A stretch of 64,000 bases of DNA, taken from contig JABWDB010000037.1 in the NCBI GenBank assembly GCA_019614645.1, positions 62,001 to 126,000 of the forward strand, written 5' to 3'. The DNA comes from Stratiolaelaps scimitus (Eukaryota; Arthropoda; Arachnida; Mesostigmata; Laelapidae). Shown here one piece after another: positions 12,101 through 22,349 of the stretch (its first letter is position 1; each line of letters opens with the position of its first letter). The translations under genes were made by a program, and so were the position numbers. Below the pieces are notes generated by a model. The model ran no database searches and was not told the origin of the DNA. It worked only from the letters and a program-made list of their open reading frames with translations.

Positions 12101-15100
12101 CTAACAGTCGTTCACGTTCGCTTTCAAGAGCACCAGTACAGGCCGCATACAAGAGATGCGTGCTCACAAGAGTGGTTTCGCATGTTGAGCATCTACTTGT
12201 GCTGAAATTGGTGACCCAAGCCCGGCCATGTTATCCACATATGGCATAGTTTGTTTGTGTAAGTTTAGAGGGTGAACTCAGGTCGAATCTACCATCTAAA
12301 ACGGATACTAGAAAACGTTAGCTCATTCGCTATATTGGCCAACGGTTCGAGGATCTCTACGCTTGTCTATGTTTCTCATAGTCGTCGTCGTCGTTGTCTT
12401 CCCCTCGTGTGGAAGCAAAGGAGAACACTTCGGGTGCTCGTTAGAAAAAGGTCATTTCGCCGGTGTGTGTGGGTTCTCGTTGTGTCCGCCCGGTCTGATG
12501 TCTTCATGACTAGAACCTCACTCACGCCGGTGGGATTCGGCTAAATCCCCGTACTAATACTAGCACGTATACGAACTGAAGCTTCTGAAGGACTGAAAGA
12601 CTGTGCTGGCTTCTTAGTCGTATTCGTCAGTGCTAAACGAAGTGGTGTTCGACCACCATGTCAACATTAAAGACACTAAAAAGAACGTCACCCAACGCTG
12701 TGGCAACCTATTCAGGTTTAACGGCTTCGAAACGACTCTGCCTCTAATTATTTTCGTGATTTTCGGTAGATACAGGTTCAGATAGTGGCATAATGCATTA
12801 AGTAGTCTAAATACGTTTAAAGAAAAACGCACCTCCGTAACCACTAAACGTTGCTTAGAGCTCCATCACATAACTCCGAAGGCTTCGTCTGCTGACGCAT
12901 CGGCTACAATACCAAGTATCGGCAAATATATGGAAATATCTATAAATTAACTTTAAAAAATATATAAAATTATATTAAATTTATAAACATAAAGTAAGTG
13001 TTATAGTGAGAGGTAAGGATGTTTATTGGTTTATTAAAGAAACTGCAATTTTACAATGCTTAGTAAGTTCTCTTATACGTTCCCACCAGGTCGCGAGACT
13101 CGAATCCGCGGCCTCCAGCTTGCTTCAGCCAGAGTCACACAGGATTACATAACATTCTGTATTATGACGGATTAGTTATCATCATGGCATACTATAGCAC
13201 CGTCATCACCAAAGTATCAAGGAATAAGTAAGGGAATCAAGGATATGCATTATTTAACGAGAGGACAACTCGTCGCCTCTTGGTCGACACTAGCACAATA
13301 TATAGAGACGGGTGGCATGATTTGCTCAACCTCACCGGACATAAATTAATAATGATAATAGTTTAATGATAACCAACTGGTTTCCAAGCCTCCAAGTTTA
13401 CATTTGGATTTTTAGCAACAGCTACACTTGTGCACATGATAATTGTTATTCACTGCCAGCGTACACTTTCTTCGACTATTTGCAATTTTCCTTTTGTGCC
13501 ATATTTGTATATTACAATGCGTAATTAATCGCAAATCACTCATTAATAACAAGCCTCATCAAACTAGCCCTAAGGGACACTATAGTTTGGTGTACGCTGG
13601 TGATACAATTCTAGATTTGGCCGCCCGTAAAGACTATGAAAATTTGGTGAAACACGACTCCTCCGGGGAGACACCGAAAGGCCGGCAAGGATGAGGCTCT
13701 TTAATTCTTTAAATAAACTGGATTCGACGTCTTGGCTAAGCGTCAGGACTCACGCTTTCAAGTTGCTGGGATCCAAGAGTAGAGGTTTCCATGCAGGATT
13801 TACTTTTAACCTCTATAAAAAAAAAGTAGAGAAATACTCAATGAAAGATGCAGAACTTATTCAACTTTGATGATCTATGTCTCTGTAATCTTCAACACGG
13901 TGCACATATGGCATATTCATCAATGCATAATTGAACTTGTAGTAGAATTTATGGTTACTATATTATTCTTATTATTGCAGGGCATTGTTCATCGAGATTT
14001 AGCGGCCCGCAATGTCCTCGTCACTGAAAATCGGCAATGCAAAGTAAGTATCGTTGCTCTGCTTATCATATATATTAGATTAACTAGTGTCGCCATAGCG
14101 AGTCGTCAATATGAGCAGTATCACCTGTTCTCTCCTCGATCAAACCTATACCGGCGTACGTTAGCATAATCAAAAGGACCTTGACACGTTGATTCATATC
14201 GATCTACAGTCGTCTGAGGTCTATGAACGAGTCATGTAGTGATCGATTAACAGGATATGATACTTCAGAGAGATTTGTTGCGCTATAGGCGCGACCTACG
14301 TTCTATGCTTGCTCATTGCATGCTCTATGTGATTGATTGATTGATTGATTGACTGACTGACTGTTCTGTATCAGGTGGCCGATTTTGGTCTTGCCCGGGA
14401 CGTGATCTCATCCCACGAGTATGAACGCAAAAGTGACGGAGTTCTGCCTGTCCGGTGGATGCCACCTGAAGCTCTATATGATAACGTCCATACGACTAGG
14501 AGTGACGTTTGGGCTTTCGGTATTCTCCTGTGGGAAGTTGTCACTCTAGGTACGCCCATTTATTGCAAATCTAATAAGGAAACCTAAAATGATCTACACA
14601 TCAACCTTAGTCTATCTAACATGTGTCTATATCATAAAATATGCGTTGAAATACTTTTAGAACACTTCACATTGCTGCGTCGATGGATTTCGGCTATCGC
14701 GTCACTATTTGGATTCTCTCTCTCTCTTTCTATATATATATATATATATGGAACAACCCGATACTTCTTTAGTAATAATTGTAATATTTAGTATTCCATA
14801 GAAACAGTTCTAAGGTATATATGTATAAAATGTGTAGGGGATCTAACTTAGCTATCAGACTTCCTGGGGACTTCTTTCCCAGGGGTCAGTGGGAAGATAT
14901 ATATATATAATATGTATAGTGAATAGTTTGTAATGACGACTATTTCGATTCAGGCTCTACCCCCTACCCAGGAATGACGGCCATGGAAGTAACACGTGGA
15001 GTTCGCGACGGTTACCGTCTTCCCAAGCCGGAGCACTGCAAACGCGAAATGTACAACATTATGTCGTATTGCTGGGAAGCGAATCCTACCAAACGGCCAT

Positions 15101-15228
15101 GCTTTACCGAGCTCACACATATGCTTGAGAAGTTAATCATTAGTGAAAATGATTACATCGAATTGGAGAGGTTCCCCGAGCATGCATACTACAATGTGTG
15201 TCACAATTTGCCGGGCGAGAAGCTCTAG
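3086..15228 (+). CDS. Cad96Ca: Receptor tyrosine kinase of the Cad96Ca/Stitcher type, nine exons, 637 aa
   Basis: Exons 3086-3134, 8074-8777, 9353-9502, 10922-10999, 11237-11465, 11823-12013, 13981-14043, 14375-14549 and 14954-15228 join in phase at GT-AG sites into 637 codons. In order: signal peptide (1 to about 17), one cadherin repeat (about 50-145), a Pro/Ser-rich stalk, a membrane helix (about 211-233) and a tyrosine kinase domain (about 307-611). Kinase landmarks are the glycine loop (321-328), VAVK with Lys363, helix-C Glu380, HRDLAARN (471-478), DFG (491-493) and one activation-loop Tyr504. The C-terminal tail YIELERFPEHAYYN is typical of Cad96Ca. One cadherin repeat joined to an RTK domain is the Cad96Ca architecture; in flies this receptor acts in epidermal wound healing and growth signalling. 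Oddity: the first glycine of the loop is Ser321. No AATAAA lies within 1.8 kb downstream; a variant AATATA is at 15521-15526. Confidence 0.95.
3732..3867 (+). repeat. SINE A body copy
   Basis: GATTCTTGCCAGGTACG, AATACCTAAAAGGTTAAGAG, CTGAGGCCTGTCACATAGG and GCTGAGGGTCAGCTCGAAAA in order. The tRNA head is missing. Confidence 0.8.
5281..5405 (-). repeat. SINE B copy, minus strand
   Basis: On the minus strand a tRNA-like head with GGTTCACGGGTTCGATTCC is followed by a body shared with 36775-36960. Confidence 0.7.
8074..8777 (+). CDS. Cad96Ca: Cad96Ca exon 2: ectodomain and membrane helix
   Basis: The acceptor is TTTCAG at 8068-8073 and the donor GTAAGT at 8778-8783. The frame is open upstream of 8133, so the coding segment starts at the acceptor. 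It carries the cadherin repeat, with calcium-site-like NEDH, VDPDGD and ADDG motifs, then a Pro/Ser stalk, a 23-residue hydrophobic helix and a basic stop-transfer WSKR. Reading through the donor would end at a stop at 8844-8846, giving a membrane-anchored ectodomain without kinase if this intron were retained. Confidence 0.92.
9353..9502 (+). CDS. Cad96Ca: Cad96Ca exon 3: juxtamembrane segment
   Basis: This phase-0 exon lies between TTTTCAG and GTAAGT. It encodes 50 residues (252-301) of cytoplasmic juxtamembrane sequence with FTDHKDANKEIALSR and PSWAAVLEKREP. No domain is seen, as expected for the linker between membrane and kinase. Confidence 0.85.
10264..10415 (-). repeat. SINE B copy in a Cad96Ca intron
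   Basis: On the minus strand: head with GTACGGGTTCAATCCC, then GTTGCACATTTTCATTTGA, a linker, GAAGCAATGCTGAAAGCA and CGTGGAC. Antisense to the gene. Confidence 0.75.
10922..10999 (+). CDS. Cad96Ca: Cad96Ca exon 4: start of kinase domain and glycine loop
   Basis: This phase-0 exon encodes residues 302-327. WEFPRTKL opens the kinase domain and the nucleotide loop reads SEGCFGQ, continuing into V at the next exon. The canonical first Gly of GxGxxGxV is Ser here (codon AGC). The donor is GTAGGT. Confidence 0.92.
11237..11465 (+). CDS. Cad96Ca: Cad96Ca exon 5: kinase N-lobe
   Basis: This exon carries VAVKTLK (catalytic Lys363), helix C (LLNELEIMK, Glu380) and HPNVVTLLGCCTER. It contains an insert of about 12 residues before VAVK. 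It ends one base into a codon at GTCAGT; the next exon supplies AT, making Asp. Confidence 0.93.
11823..12013 (+). CDS. Cad96Ca: Cad96Ca exon 6: kinase hinge, insert and helix E
   Basis: DPLFVIMEYVSLGKLQTFL forms the hinge and helix D. A short polar kinase insert follows (RRPLTDRDDPTD), then LTQFGYQVAKGMEYIASK. The acceptor TTTATAG and donor GTATTG keep the frame. Confidence 0.93.
13018..13140 (-). repeat. Repeat family C copy in a Cad96Ca intron
   Basis: Same order as 58187-58315. The minus strand has a B-box-like GGATTCGAGTCTC. Confidence 0.7.
13981..14043 (+). CDS. Cad96Ca: Cad96Ca exon 7: catalytic loop
   Basis: This 63-base exon encodes GIVHRDLAARNVLVTENRQCK, which holds the HRDLAARN catalytic loop of tyrosine kinases. 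It sits between TTGCAG and GTAAGT. Confidence 0.95.
14375..14549 (+). CDS. Cad96Ca: Cad96Ca exon 8: DFG, activation loop and helix F
   Basis: VADFGLARDV is followed by an activation loop with a single tyrosine (HEYERKSDG), then PVRWMPPEAL and SDVWAFGILLWEVVTL. The PVRW motif marks a tyrosine kinase. A (TTGA)n tract runs up to the acceptor at 14371-14374. Confidence 0.95.
14954..15228 (+). CDS. Cad96Ca: Cad96Ca exon 9: kinase C-lobe and tail
   Basis: STPYPGMTAMEV, CWEANPTKRPCFTEL and the tail YIELERFPEHAYYNV end at TAG (15226-15228). The two tail tyrosines could be phosphorylation sites; that is inference. Confidence 0.95.
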
Positions 15229-17900
15229 GAGGGGATTCAATTCTAATTTAAGGCATACACTATATGACAGAGTGATCAGTTATTTAGTCAACGCTCGATA
15301 ACAGTCTATATCCTGTGACAAAGTGACATTTCGATGTTACCTCTGAAACTATTTAGTCAGTCAGATAATTCTTCATCTATATCATTGACTACGTCGCAAC
15401 ACGTCGCTCAGACCTCGATGGAACAGAGATTCCTACTTTTTTTTTTTATTAACTAATTCAGACCACAAATGTTAGCTACTTCCTCATTCGAAGTGATTTG
15501 ATTGATTTTTTTTTACCTTTAATATACAATACGGAATATCGTCGGGAAGCGTTTTTATTTTTTCCTCGGGCTTATACTGTTGGGGCACATTATCAGATCA
15601 AACAAGTCGATGGCACAACGTAAGACATTTTTATAATATAACTTCATTTGTTCAAAAGGGAAACGTCGAAGTCAATATTTTACAACGACAACCTGCCTCT
15701 GATGTTTGTTTATATGTGAACCAAACGTCTCGTGTTGTTATGGTGATTATTGTATGAACGTAACTGCACACATACATATTATATATTGCAAATAGTAAAT
15801 CGATTTGTAGACAAACTCTGGCTGGGGCCATTCTGGTGAAATTTATCTTTTGACATGGTATTCACCATTTCCTGCACCGATATCCACAACGACTGTCAGA
15901 AAAGTATTCCCTATAATTGAAGAGAGTCTACTATTGAAGACAGCTCATTCGTTGGCTTAACTGAGTTCATGATATTGATTCTGTGTGAGGTGATAAAGAT
16001 GTTGACGGTGAATGTATACCTTTCTCATCAATTCGAAAACCTCGTTGAAAGTGATCACAATAGCTATTTACTATAACGTATTTCAAATAACCGAACTTTA
16101 GAGATCTCAACAATACCTAGCTTTTCGGAATTTTTTTTTTGTTTGGGTCACTGAACACTACAATTATGAAATTGAACTCAGCTTCTCGCTTCGGTCAACT
16201 GGGGGGTGTGCTATTTGAAATTGCCGCGTCATACAGGGTGTCCTCGTATTATCATCTTGCTCAAACCAATGGGCGTAGCGGTGATAACCGCCGTTCCTTT
16301 AGATATTCAGGCTGAATATAGCATGATACAGGTACGAATGTGTGTGAACAATTGGATACATAGTTTTACGAGGATTACGGATTTACGTATGATACAGTAT
16401 CATGGGAAATTTGGCTATGCATAATACCATACCTCACTTATTATCTGTACTGACGCGAATGGATTGCGTTCCGACCGACAGTCATACAAACTGCAATATA
16501 CTAATCAGAGAGTTTTAACCTTCCATTTAATTTAATTCGAGTCTTTAGCGTCGTAGCTGGTGACCAGCGACTCTACCGTACATTTTAATCTATTGATGGT
16601 GTTATTATACTATGAAATGGTTAGAATATTGTGTTCATCGATGACAGACGCCGGCCCGATCCAGGAAAACTCTACGAGAAAATCTTTACCACAGAAAGTT
16701 ACCTTGGGGAACAATAACTGTTCCCGTCTAGGTTTGTGTTCATCGGGATGTGGGAAATCTGTCGTACAAACATTCAAGCTTGTGCAACTCATTTTTGTTC
16801 AATGTGAACAATATCTATTAGAGTGAGTCACATTGTCCAGGATAACATCACAATGTCCATCCGTAAAAACAGATCTGTCCGTAGGATTATGTTTAATGGC
16901 ACATTGCACCGGGGAGCAATTAAACATCTTCTGCAGATTTTCAGATAGAGGTAAAACAGTCACAGTTCGGTAAATGTTATGTATATATGTATGTTATGTC
17001 TATGTTAATTTCGGTCAGTGAACACCATTGTAGAAAAAAATACTATTTCCTAAGTATCTAAATAAGAAGAATTATTTTTTACATTTATTTTTTTCTAGTA
17101 GTAAGGTACAATAAAAATAAACTATTATGAAGAAGGATGAGATTATGTCATTTATCGCTATATCATTTAATATATTAATAATTGAGTAATTAAGTAAGTT
17201 ATTACTATTGTTTATTTACGGGGGGGGGTCGAATGTGTAAAACGCCAGTAAGACATTTTATATGAATTTTATTAATGAGTGAATGAGGCTTTCATTTAGG
17301 GGTCATAACAGGTGTGAGAAAGGATCTCTACTGATTGTCTGGTTTATCTGACTCACTAGAATCCCGTGGGTTAACATGGGTTATTTTTGTGAGTCGGGAC
17401 AGAAGCTATTATTAATTGATAAAGTTGGCTAACAATTGGCCTCATTTCGTGTGTACCTCGTTCAAAGATACCCCATTGTCTCAATTGGGGTCTCCCTATT
17501 TCCGCCCGCCTTCCTCAAATCTAGATGTCTGTCAAGATGGAGAGGAAGCCCGATCTGTTCCATGACTGCCATTTTTTCCGTTCCAGAAACAGCAGCGCCA
17601 TGGTTCTATCGTACATCGAGTCTATGAAATCCCTGAATGTTGCTCTCAGAAGCTGGAGCTCGCTTCTTCGAGTGGTCCGCTTAAAACTGGCACTTGTTTA
17701 CAACGACGAATGGTTTAAGCACTGAGTCTTCTAACGTAATCATCATCCGCGCTGATTTCCAATGCTACATGAAGGGCCGGTATCGGGCCAGATGAATGCG
17801 CCATCATTGGTGCTGTCCGAATTTTCTAGTGAACAGGGTCGTTTACCACAGGGAAGGATGTCAGCTTAGATTTGCAGTTGAAGTATATTATGTCTCCCTC
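15229..17900. other. 3' flank of Cad96Ca, no gene supported
   Basis: AT-rich sequence with poly-T runs and a G run near 17221. At 16235 there is a CAGGGTGTCC word of the kind found at some transposon ends, but no partner end or transposase was seen. Open frames at 16206-16424 and 16560-16826 show no domain. Confidence 0.45.
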
Positions 17901-17949
17901 TTGGCCTAGCTGTTCCGTTGTCTTCCAATGTTGTCATTTCAAAACGGTG

Positions 17950-18540
17950 CGTCTCCTGCAGATGTCATAGCCGCTAGATGCTAGTCAGTGCTGTCTTTTC
18001 TGCCCAGCTTTGCAGGGTGACCTGATGGACTTTGCGGTTGTCACTTCCAAGATCCTCTGTGGTCTTCAGCTCTTGGCAATATTGGCTACCAGACGAATTG
18101 CGTTGATCGGAGTTACTGATGTTATATTGTTGGGACGCACTACCGATCCCATCCGAAGCATAACTCTTCGCTCGACGCAAAAAAGGATAACTCGGGCACG
18201 GCCCATTGTGTATTCCTCGATCCAGCGAATGATAGCTGTAAAAGCCGCCTGTATATCATTCAGAGAGAAGCTTTAGGACTGATTTATGACCCCCCCCCTT
18301 CCCCATCATCACGTTGATCTTGACACTCCAAGTGTTACGAAAGCTGTATAGCACTTTTTGATTTACAACTTTGCTCGTTCGTGTTCATTGCCTCCGTTTT
18401 CTTCCCGATTATCTGTAGGCCCATCTTCTTCACGTAATTAGCTAATGTTGCTTTTGTATGTTCTGATAAGATCCACTTCTGCTGTACAATACAAGATCAT
18501 CTGCAAGTAGAGTCACTTCAACGTTGAAGTAGCATTAGGG
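17950..18540 (-). mobile_element. Non-LTR retrotransposon reverse-transcriptase remnant
   Basis: Read on the minus strand, about 18516-18478 encodes LLADDLVLYS, the (Y/F)ADD active-site box of reverse transcriptase. After a frameshift, sequence like VKKMGLQIIGKKTEAM follows, matching the usual spacing of GLxINxxKT motifs in LINE polymerases. Stops and frameshifts show it is dead. The part from 18276 down to 17950 keeps open frames without a clear motif. Confidence 0.75.
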
Positions 18541-18964
18541 TGGCTGTTTCAGGGAAATCACTGATCAGGACTGAGAGGGAAGCAAAGGTGACCGGGTATC
18601 TCTTTGTACAAAATCTATCGTTGAATAGATTCCTTCCTCTTATCTCTCTTTATTCCTCATTTACTGATGCCATGTTCAATTACATTATGACAGATGCCTC
18701 GAAGGGTAGAGGATACAAACAATCAAGTCGAAATCATCAATATTCTATTTATTATGTATAACCAGGCCAGGGACGACGTCACCTTGGGAAATAGGAGGTG
18801 GAACTGAGACTGGGTGGTTTTAGCCCTAATAATGAAATGCCTACTCTGACTGCCGGACGTACCAACCCCAAAATACATTAGAACGAAGCTTATAGGTCAG
18901 CTTATAGGTCAGTACGCCGCACTCCAAGCAACCCACCTGTTTTCCCCCCTTGCCTTTGAGACCT

Positions 18965-19140
18965 TGGGCGGGCACGGCCCTCTCACTGCGAACTTCCTCG
19001 AGGGGGTCTACCACAGGTTGATCCGCGCCACCGGGGACAAGCGCGCTGGCTCTTTCCTCCTGCAGCGCCTGTCCCTCGCCGTGCAGAGAGGCAATGCCAT
19101 CGCCTTCCTCGGGACATTGTCGTCCTCACCCCCCCCCCAT
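18965..19140 (+). repeat. GC-rich repeat family D, copy 1
   Basis: This shares its core with copies at 20042-20605 and 28863-29022. All three read GVYHRLI..AT..K, then FLLQ.LSLAV and RGNAIA.LGT with few stops, so the family derives from a protein-coding element. The segment is far GC-richer than its surroundings. It ends about 140 bases before the membrane-protein start codon at 19277. The parent element was not identified; a retrotransposon ORF end is my best guess. Confidence 0.7.
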
Positions 19141-19276
19141 AATCCCTAGAAATACCGACCTACTGTATGTTTGAATAAACGATTTATATGAAGGTGATAA
19201 CAAAGTTTTTCAAGATCACAGTTGTTTTTTGTGCAAGATTCGGTGCCGCCTGTTCAATTCGAGTGTCCGATCCGGA

Positions 19277-19643
19277 ATGTCTGATCTGGTGTCGTGGCTG
19301 CGACGCCGTCAGTCACTAGGGAAAGTTGAGCTCCTAGATGCATTATGGCATATATCATCACTTACGCTTGTTGCCTATCATATTGTGCACGTGAATACGT
19401 CCCTCCTTCCAATGGGAACACCGAAACAGCTATCCCTAAAAAATTACTGGCTGTTCCCAATTGACGCAATTGCTATTATCTGGCCCATTTGCCAGCTGTT
19501 GAACTCTTCTACCTCTGATGCCTCTAGCACTGTGTTGTCCTCAATTCTCTTTTTAGACTTTCTTTATCATCGACTTTATAATGCGTTCTATTTTCTTCGA
19601 GCCCTATACCTGCTTAATGTCGCAATCTACGAGTTCCAGTGGG
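19277..19643 (+). CDS. Membrane protein exon 1
   Basis: This exon encodes residues 1-122 with three hydrophobic stretches, including LFPIDAIAIIWPICQLL and a longer one around FLRALYLLNVAIYEF. It is the longest domain-free open frame between the receptor kinase and the VPVP genes. ATG at 19277 is chosen because it directly precedes a basic and then hydrophobic N-terminus. Confidence 0.5.
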
Positions 19644-22319
19644 GTAAGCACAATTTTGGAGCTGATTTTAATTAAAGTCATAAGCTTCACACAGCTTTGA
19701 CAGCCGAGTTCACCGCGGACTGTTCACGAATATCTTTATATTAATTTCCTACCCTGCAACTCGTTTACATTTTAGTCTGCTATAATTTCTCCACATCTCA
19801 ATGCTTAGCTCATATGGACCGTTATTGACCCAGGGGATGGATTACCTAATATTATTATTACATAGTTTCTATGTACGTCAATTACGTTATTTAACGATAT
19901 CCTATTTGATATCTATATTTCTCATGAAAGGCAAAATAGCCATTTAATGTGCAAGACTACAATATCACCACTCTTGTAATTATTTTCATTGTTGCACAAT
20001 TCAGACATTTGGAAATGAGTGTAGGAAAAAAATATATATATATATATCAGGAGGCTCTGCTGGCATTCCATGGGGTGGTCTTCGGCGTCCTGCGAGTAGT
20101 CGGCCACAAGAGGTCTGGCGACCTTGCGAGGTTTTCTCCTTAGGCTCCCACCCCGACATACAGCGCTCGCTCCTAGGGTGCCGCCTCACCCCGAGGGCAT
20201 CACTTTAGTTGTGGTCGAATTTGATTCGGCCCTCTATTACATACGAGGCCATCAGGCCCCTACTAGGCCGCTGTCTCGAGAGGATTTTGGTGACGCTCAA
20301 TCTACTGCCGCTGCTGGGGGTTCACCAGGGGCTCGCACCCTGCACCTGCACAGGACAAGCCAGCACCGAGGCTTCGGCTCGCCTTCCAGACAACTGACCT
20401 CATTTTCTCACTTGCCTTAGAAGCCGCAAGGGTCATGATCCCCTTCACTGCCAGCTTCGTCAAAGGAGTCTACCACAGGCTGATTCCCGCCACCAGGAAC
20501 AAGCGCGCAAGATCGTTCCTTCTGCAGATCCTTTCCCTCGCTGTGAAACAAAGAGACAATGCCATCGCCTCCCTCGGGACAGTAACGACCTCTGCCTGTC
20601 AAAAAAAAATAGAAGAAGATATAGACATCACTGTAGATAATCAGGCAACTCGAAGTCCTGTCTACGGATTCTCACCGCGGCGCAGTAACCGAGCAATATA
20701 TAAGGCGACGGTGATACATTGTAACACGGTGGATTGGCACCGACGACTTTCCGCAGCCGCGCAGTATCACTGGTATCGTCCAGCTGGCATAATACAGTTG
20801 TAGAATATAAACATTCGCCAGCGGTTGTTCGTTATACGTACTCACTGAATGGGGATAATTTTAAGCGTATCTCGCAGATTAGCCATCAGAAGCTGTCATA
20901 TAAAATACGAGCGATAGTGGCATTCGTCTTTTTGGCTGGTTCGCCCCTGGCCATTGCTTTTTTTTCGAAAGCGGTTTAATTTCAGGAATGCCGCAGTAGA
21001 TTCACATTTCGTCACTTGGTGTCTGTATCGACGGCACAACCGGGTTAAGCTTATGCGATGCCCAACCGTTAATTGACAAGCTTGTTTAACATTAAATAGT
21101 CCTGTAAAATTTGAATAGCTTTTAGTGTTATGCGTTTCCTTAGATAAGTAGTTTTGCAAAATTCAAATCCATGTTTCGTCTTGGTATGCATCATTTTGCA
21201 CCGACCTGTCTTGATTGATTCATAGTTGTCGTTTTAAAATACATATGAACAATAACAAGAATACATTGGAACATTTGTTAATGTTCAACTCACTTACTAT
21301 GGATGTTTTTGATATAGACACTTAGCACACAAGACTATTGTTACGATCGATTGCAGCATCGCCACCATATCATGGAGACATGTTTGTTTTGTTGATTGTA
21401 GCACGTTTCGAGTGAAGGAATCAAAAAAAATAACATAATTGTCTCTGTCCGTACGTTTCCTTGATTGGTAGAGGGTGATCACTTGTCAAAACCGAAAACA
21501 AATTGTCTACCTAGATATAATCTACGGTGTCTACTGAGTTAAATTCACTAGTCTACCTTGTTTTAGGAATTACACCGAATATGATTTCACGAAATTTCCC
21601 AGAGGTCTACATCGAACGGTCCTGTGGCCGGCAGCACAAGACACTACTAGATGTTCTCAAGTAGCAGGTCGTAATAAACAGCTCCCTTAATATTTCATTG
21701 AAACTATGGAGCGTCATTGAAGAGCCGTTTAATTGCAAAACACATAACGGATATCTCTTCGATAATTATGGGGTTGTTTGAGAATCATAGTTTCAATTGC
21801 AAAAAAGTGAGGTGAAATGCAGACGAAGATTCAATTTTACGTCAGCAATTTAAAACCAACAACAGCAACCGTATCACCCGTTCAGCCGAAGATGAAGATG
21901 TTTATCCACTTCTCTAAATCCCTTGGTATACTTCTACGAGCGACAGTGAATGTGCTCTCTTCAATACAGCGCTATCCTAGTGGCGCTAATCATTGCCTGA
22001 GTATTGCTCAAGTGAATATTTTCTGGCAATTCCATTTTTTTGAGATTAAATTCAATGATCCTTCTCAATTGGATGTATTACTATAAATGATCTCTTAATG
22101 GCGTTTTTGATAGGTCAGTGGTCCGCATCGCATTATCTGGCATTCGAATCTGTAGCCCTATTTATGTTCTCCGTCCTTCACAAGACGATCACGATGGCGA
22201 GACAGCTGCAGACGCGACTACGGTGCGAAGGCTTCTGCAGAGTCGAGGATGTTCCCGAGACGTCACAGAATCATTCGCCTCCACCTACGAAGCTGGTACC
22301 TTCGGAAAAAAAATCGTAG
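19277..22319 (+). CDS. Unidentified multi-pass membrane protein, two exons, about 190 aa
   Basis: Exon 1 (19277-19643) and exon 2 (22114-22319) join in phase: exon 1 ends in a lone G before GTAAGC, and exon 2 begins GT after TTTTTGATAG, giving Gly. The product has about four hydrophobic stretches (roughly 21-45, 58-76, 86-118, 127-147) and a polar, Pro/Ser/Lys-rich tail ending EKKS. Basic RRRQ at 9-12 before the first helix suggests a cytoplasmic N-terminus. AATAAA at 22344-22349 lies 24 bases after the stop. Exon 2 favours G or C at third positions, as coding sequence often does. An in-frame ATG also exists at 19229, so the start is not certain. I do not recognise the family; an extra exon in the 2.5-kb intron cannot be excluded. 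Confidence 0.5.
20042..20605 (+). repeat. GC-rich repeat family D, copy 2 (longest)
   Basis: This copy sits in the intron of the membrane-protein gene, directly after a (TA)n run at 20033-20048. Its 3' part (20455-20600) matches copies 1 and 3; the 5' 400 bases are an extension seen only here. Alternate open frames overlap, typical of a GC-rich decayed coding sequence. Confidence 0.65.
22114..22319 (+). CDS. Membrane protein exon 2
   Basis: This exon encodes a last hydrophobic helix (HYLAFESVALFMFSVLH) and a polar tail with RCEGFCRVEDVPETSQNH and PPPTKLVPSEKKS, ending at TAG 22317-22319. A second frame is also open across it but has no matching splice phase. Confidence 0.5.
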
Positions 22320-22343
22320 TATATATATACTATTCAGGCAAAT

Positions 22344-22349
22344 AATAAA
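22344..22349 (+). terminator. Polyadenylation signal AATAAA
   Basis: Canonical hexamer 24 bases after the stop codon of the membrane-protein gene. A T-rich stretch follows at 22383-22395. Confidence 0.5.

Noticed and set aside
16235..16960. Transposon-end-like CAGGGTGTCC word and adjacent open frames
   Set aside because: No inverted partner, target duplication or transposase motif was found.
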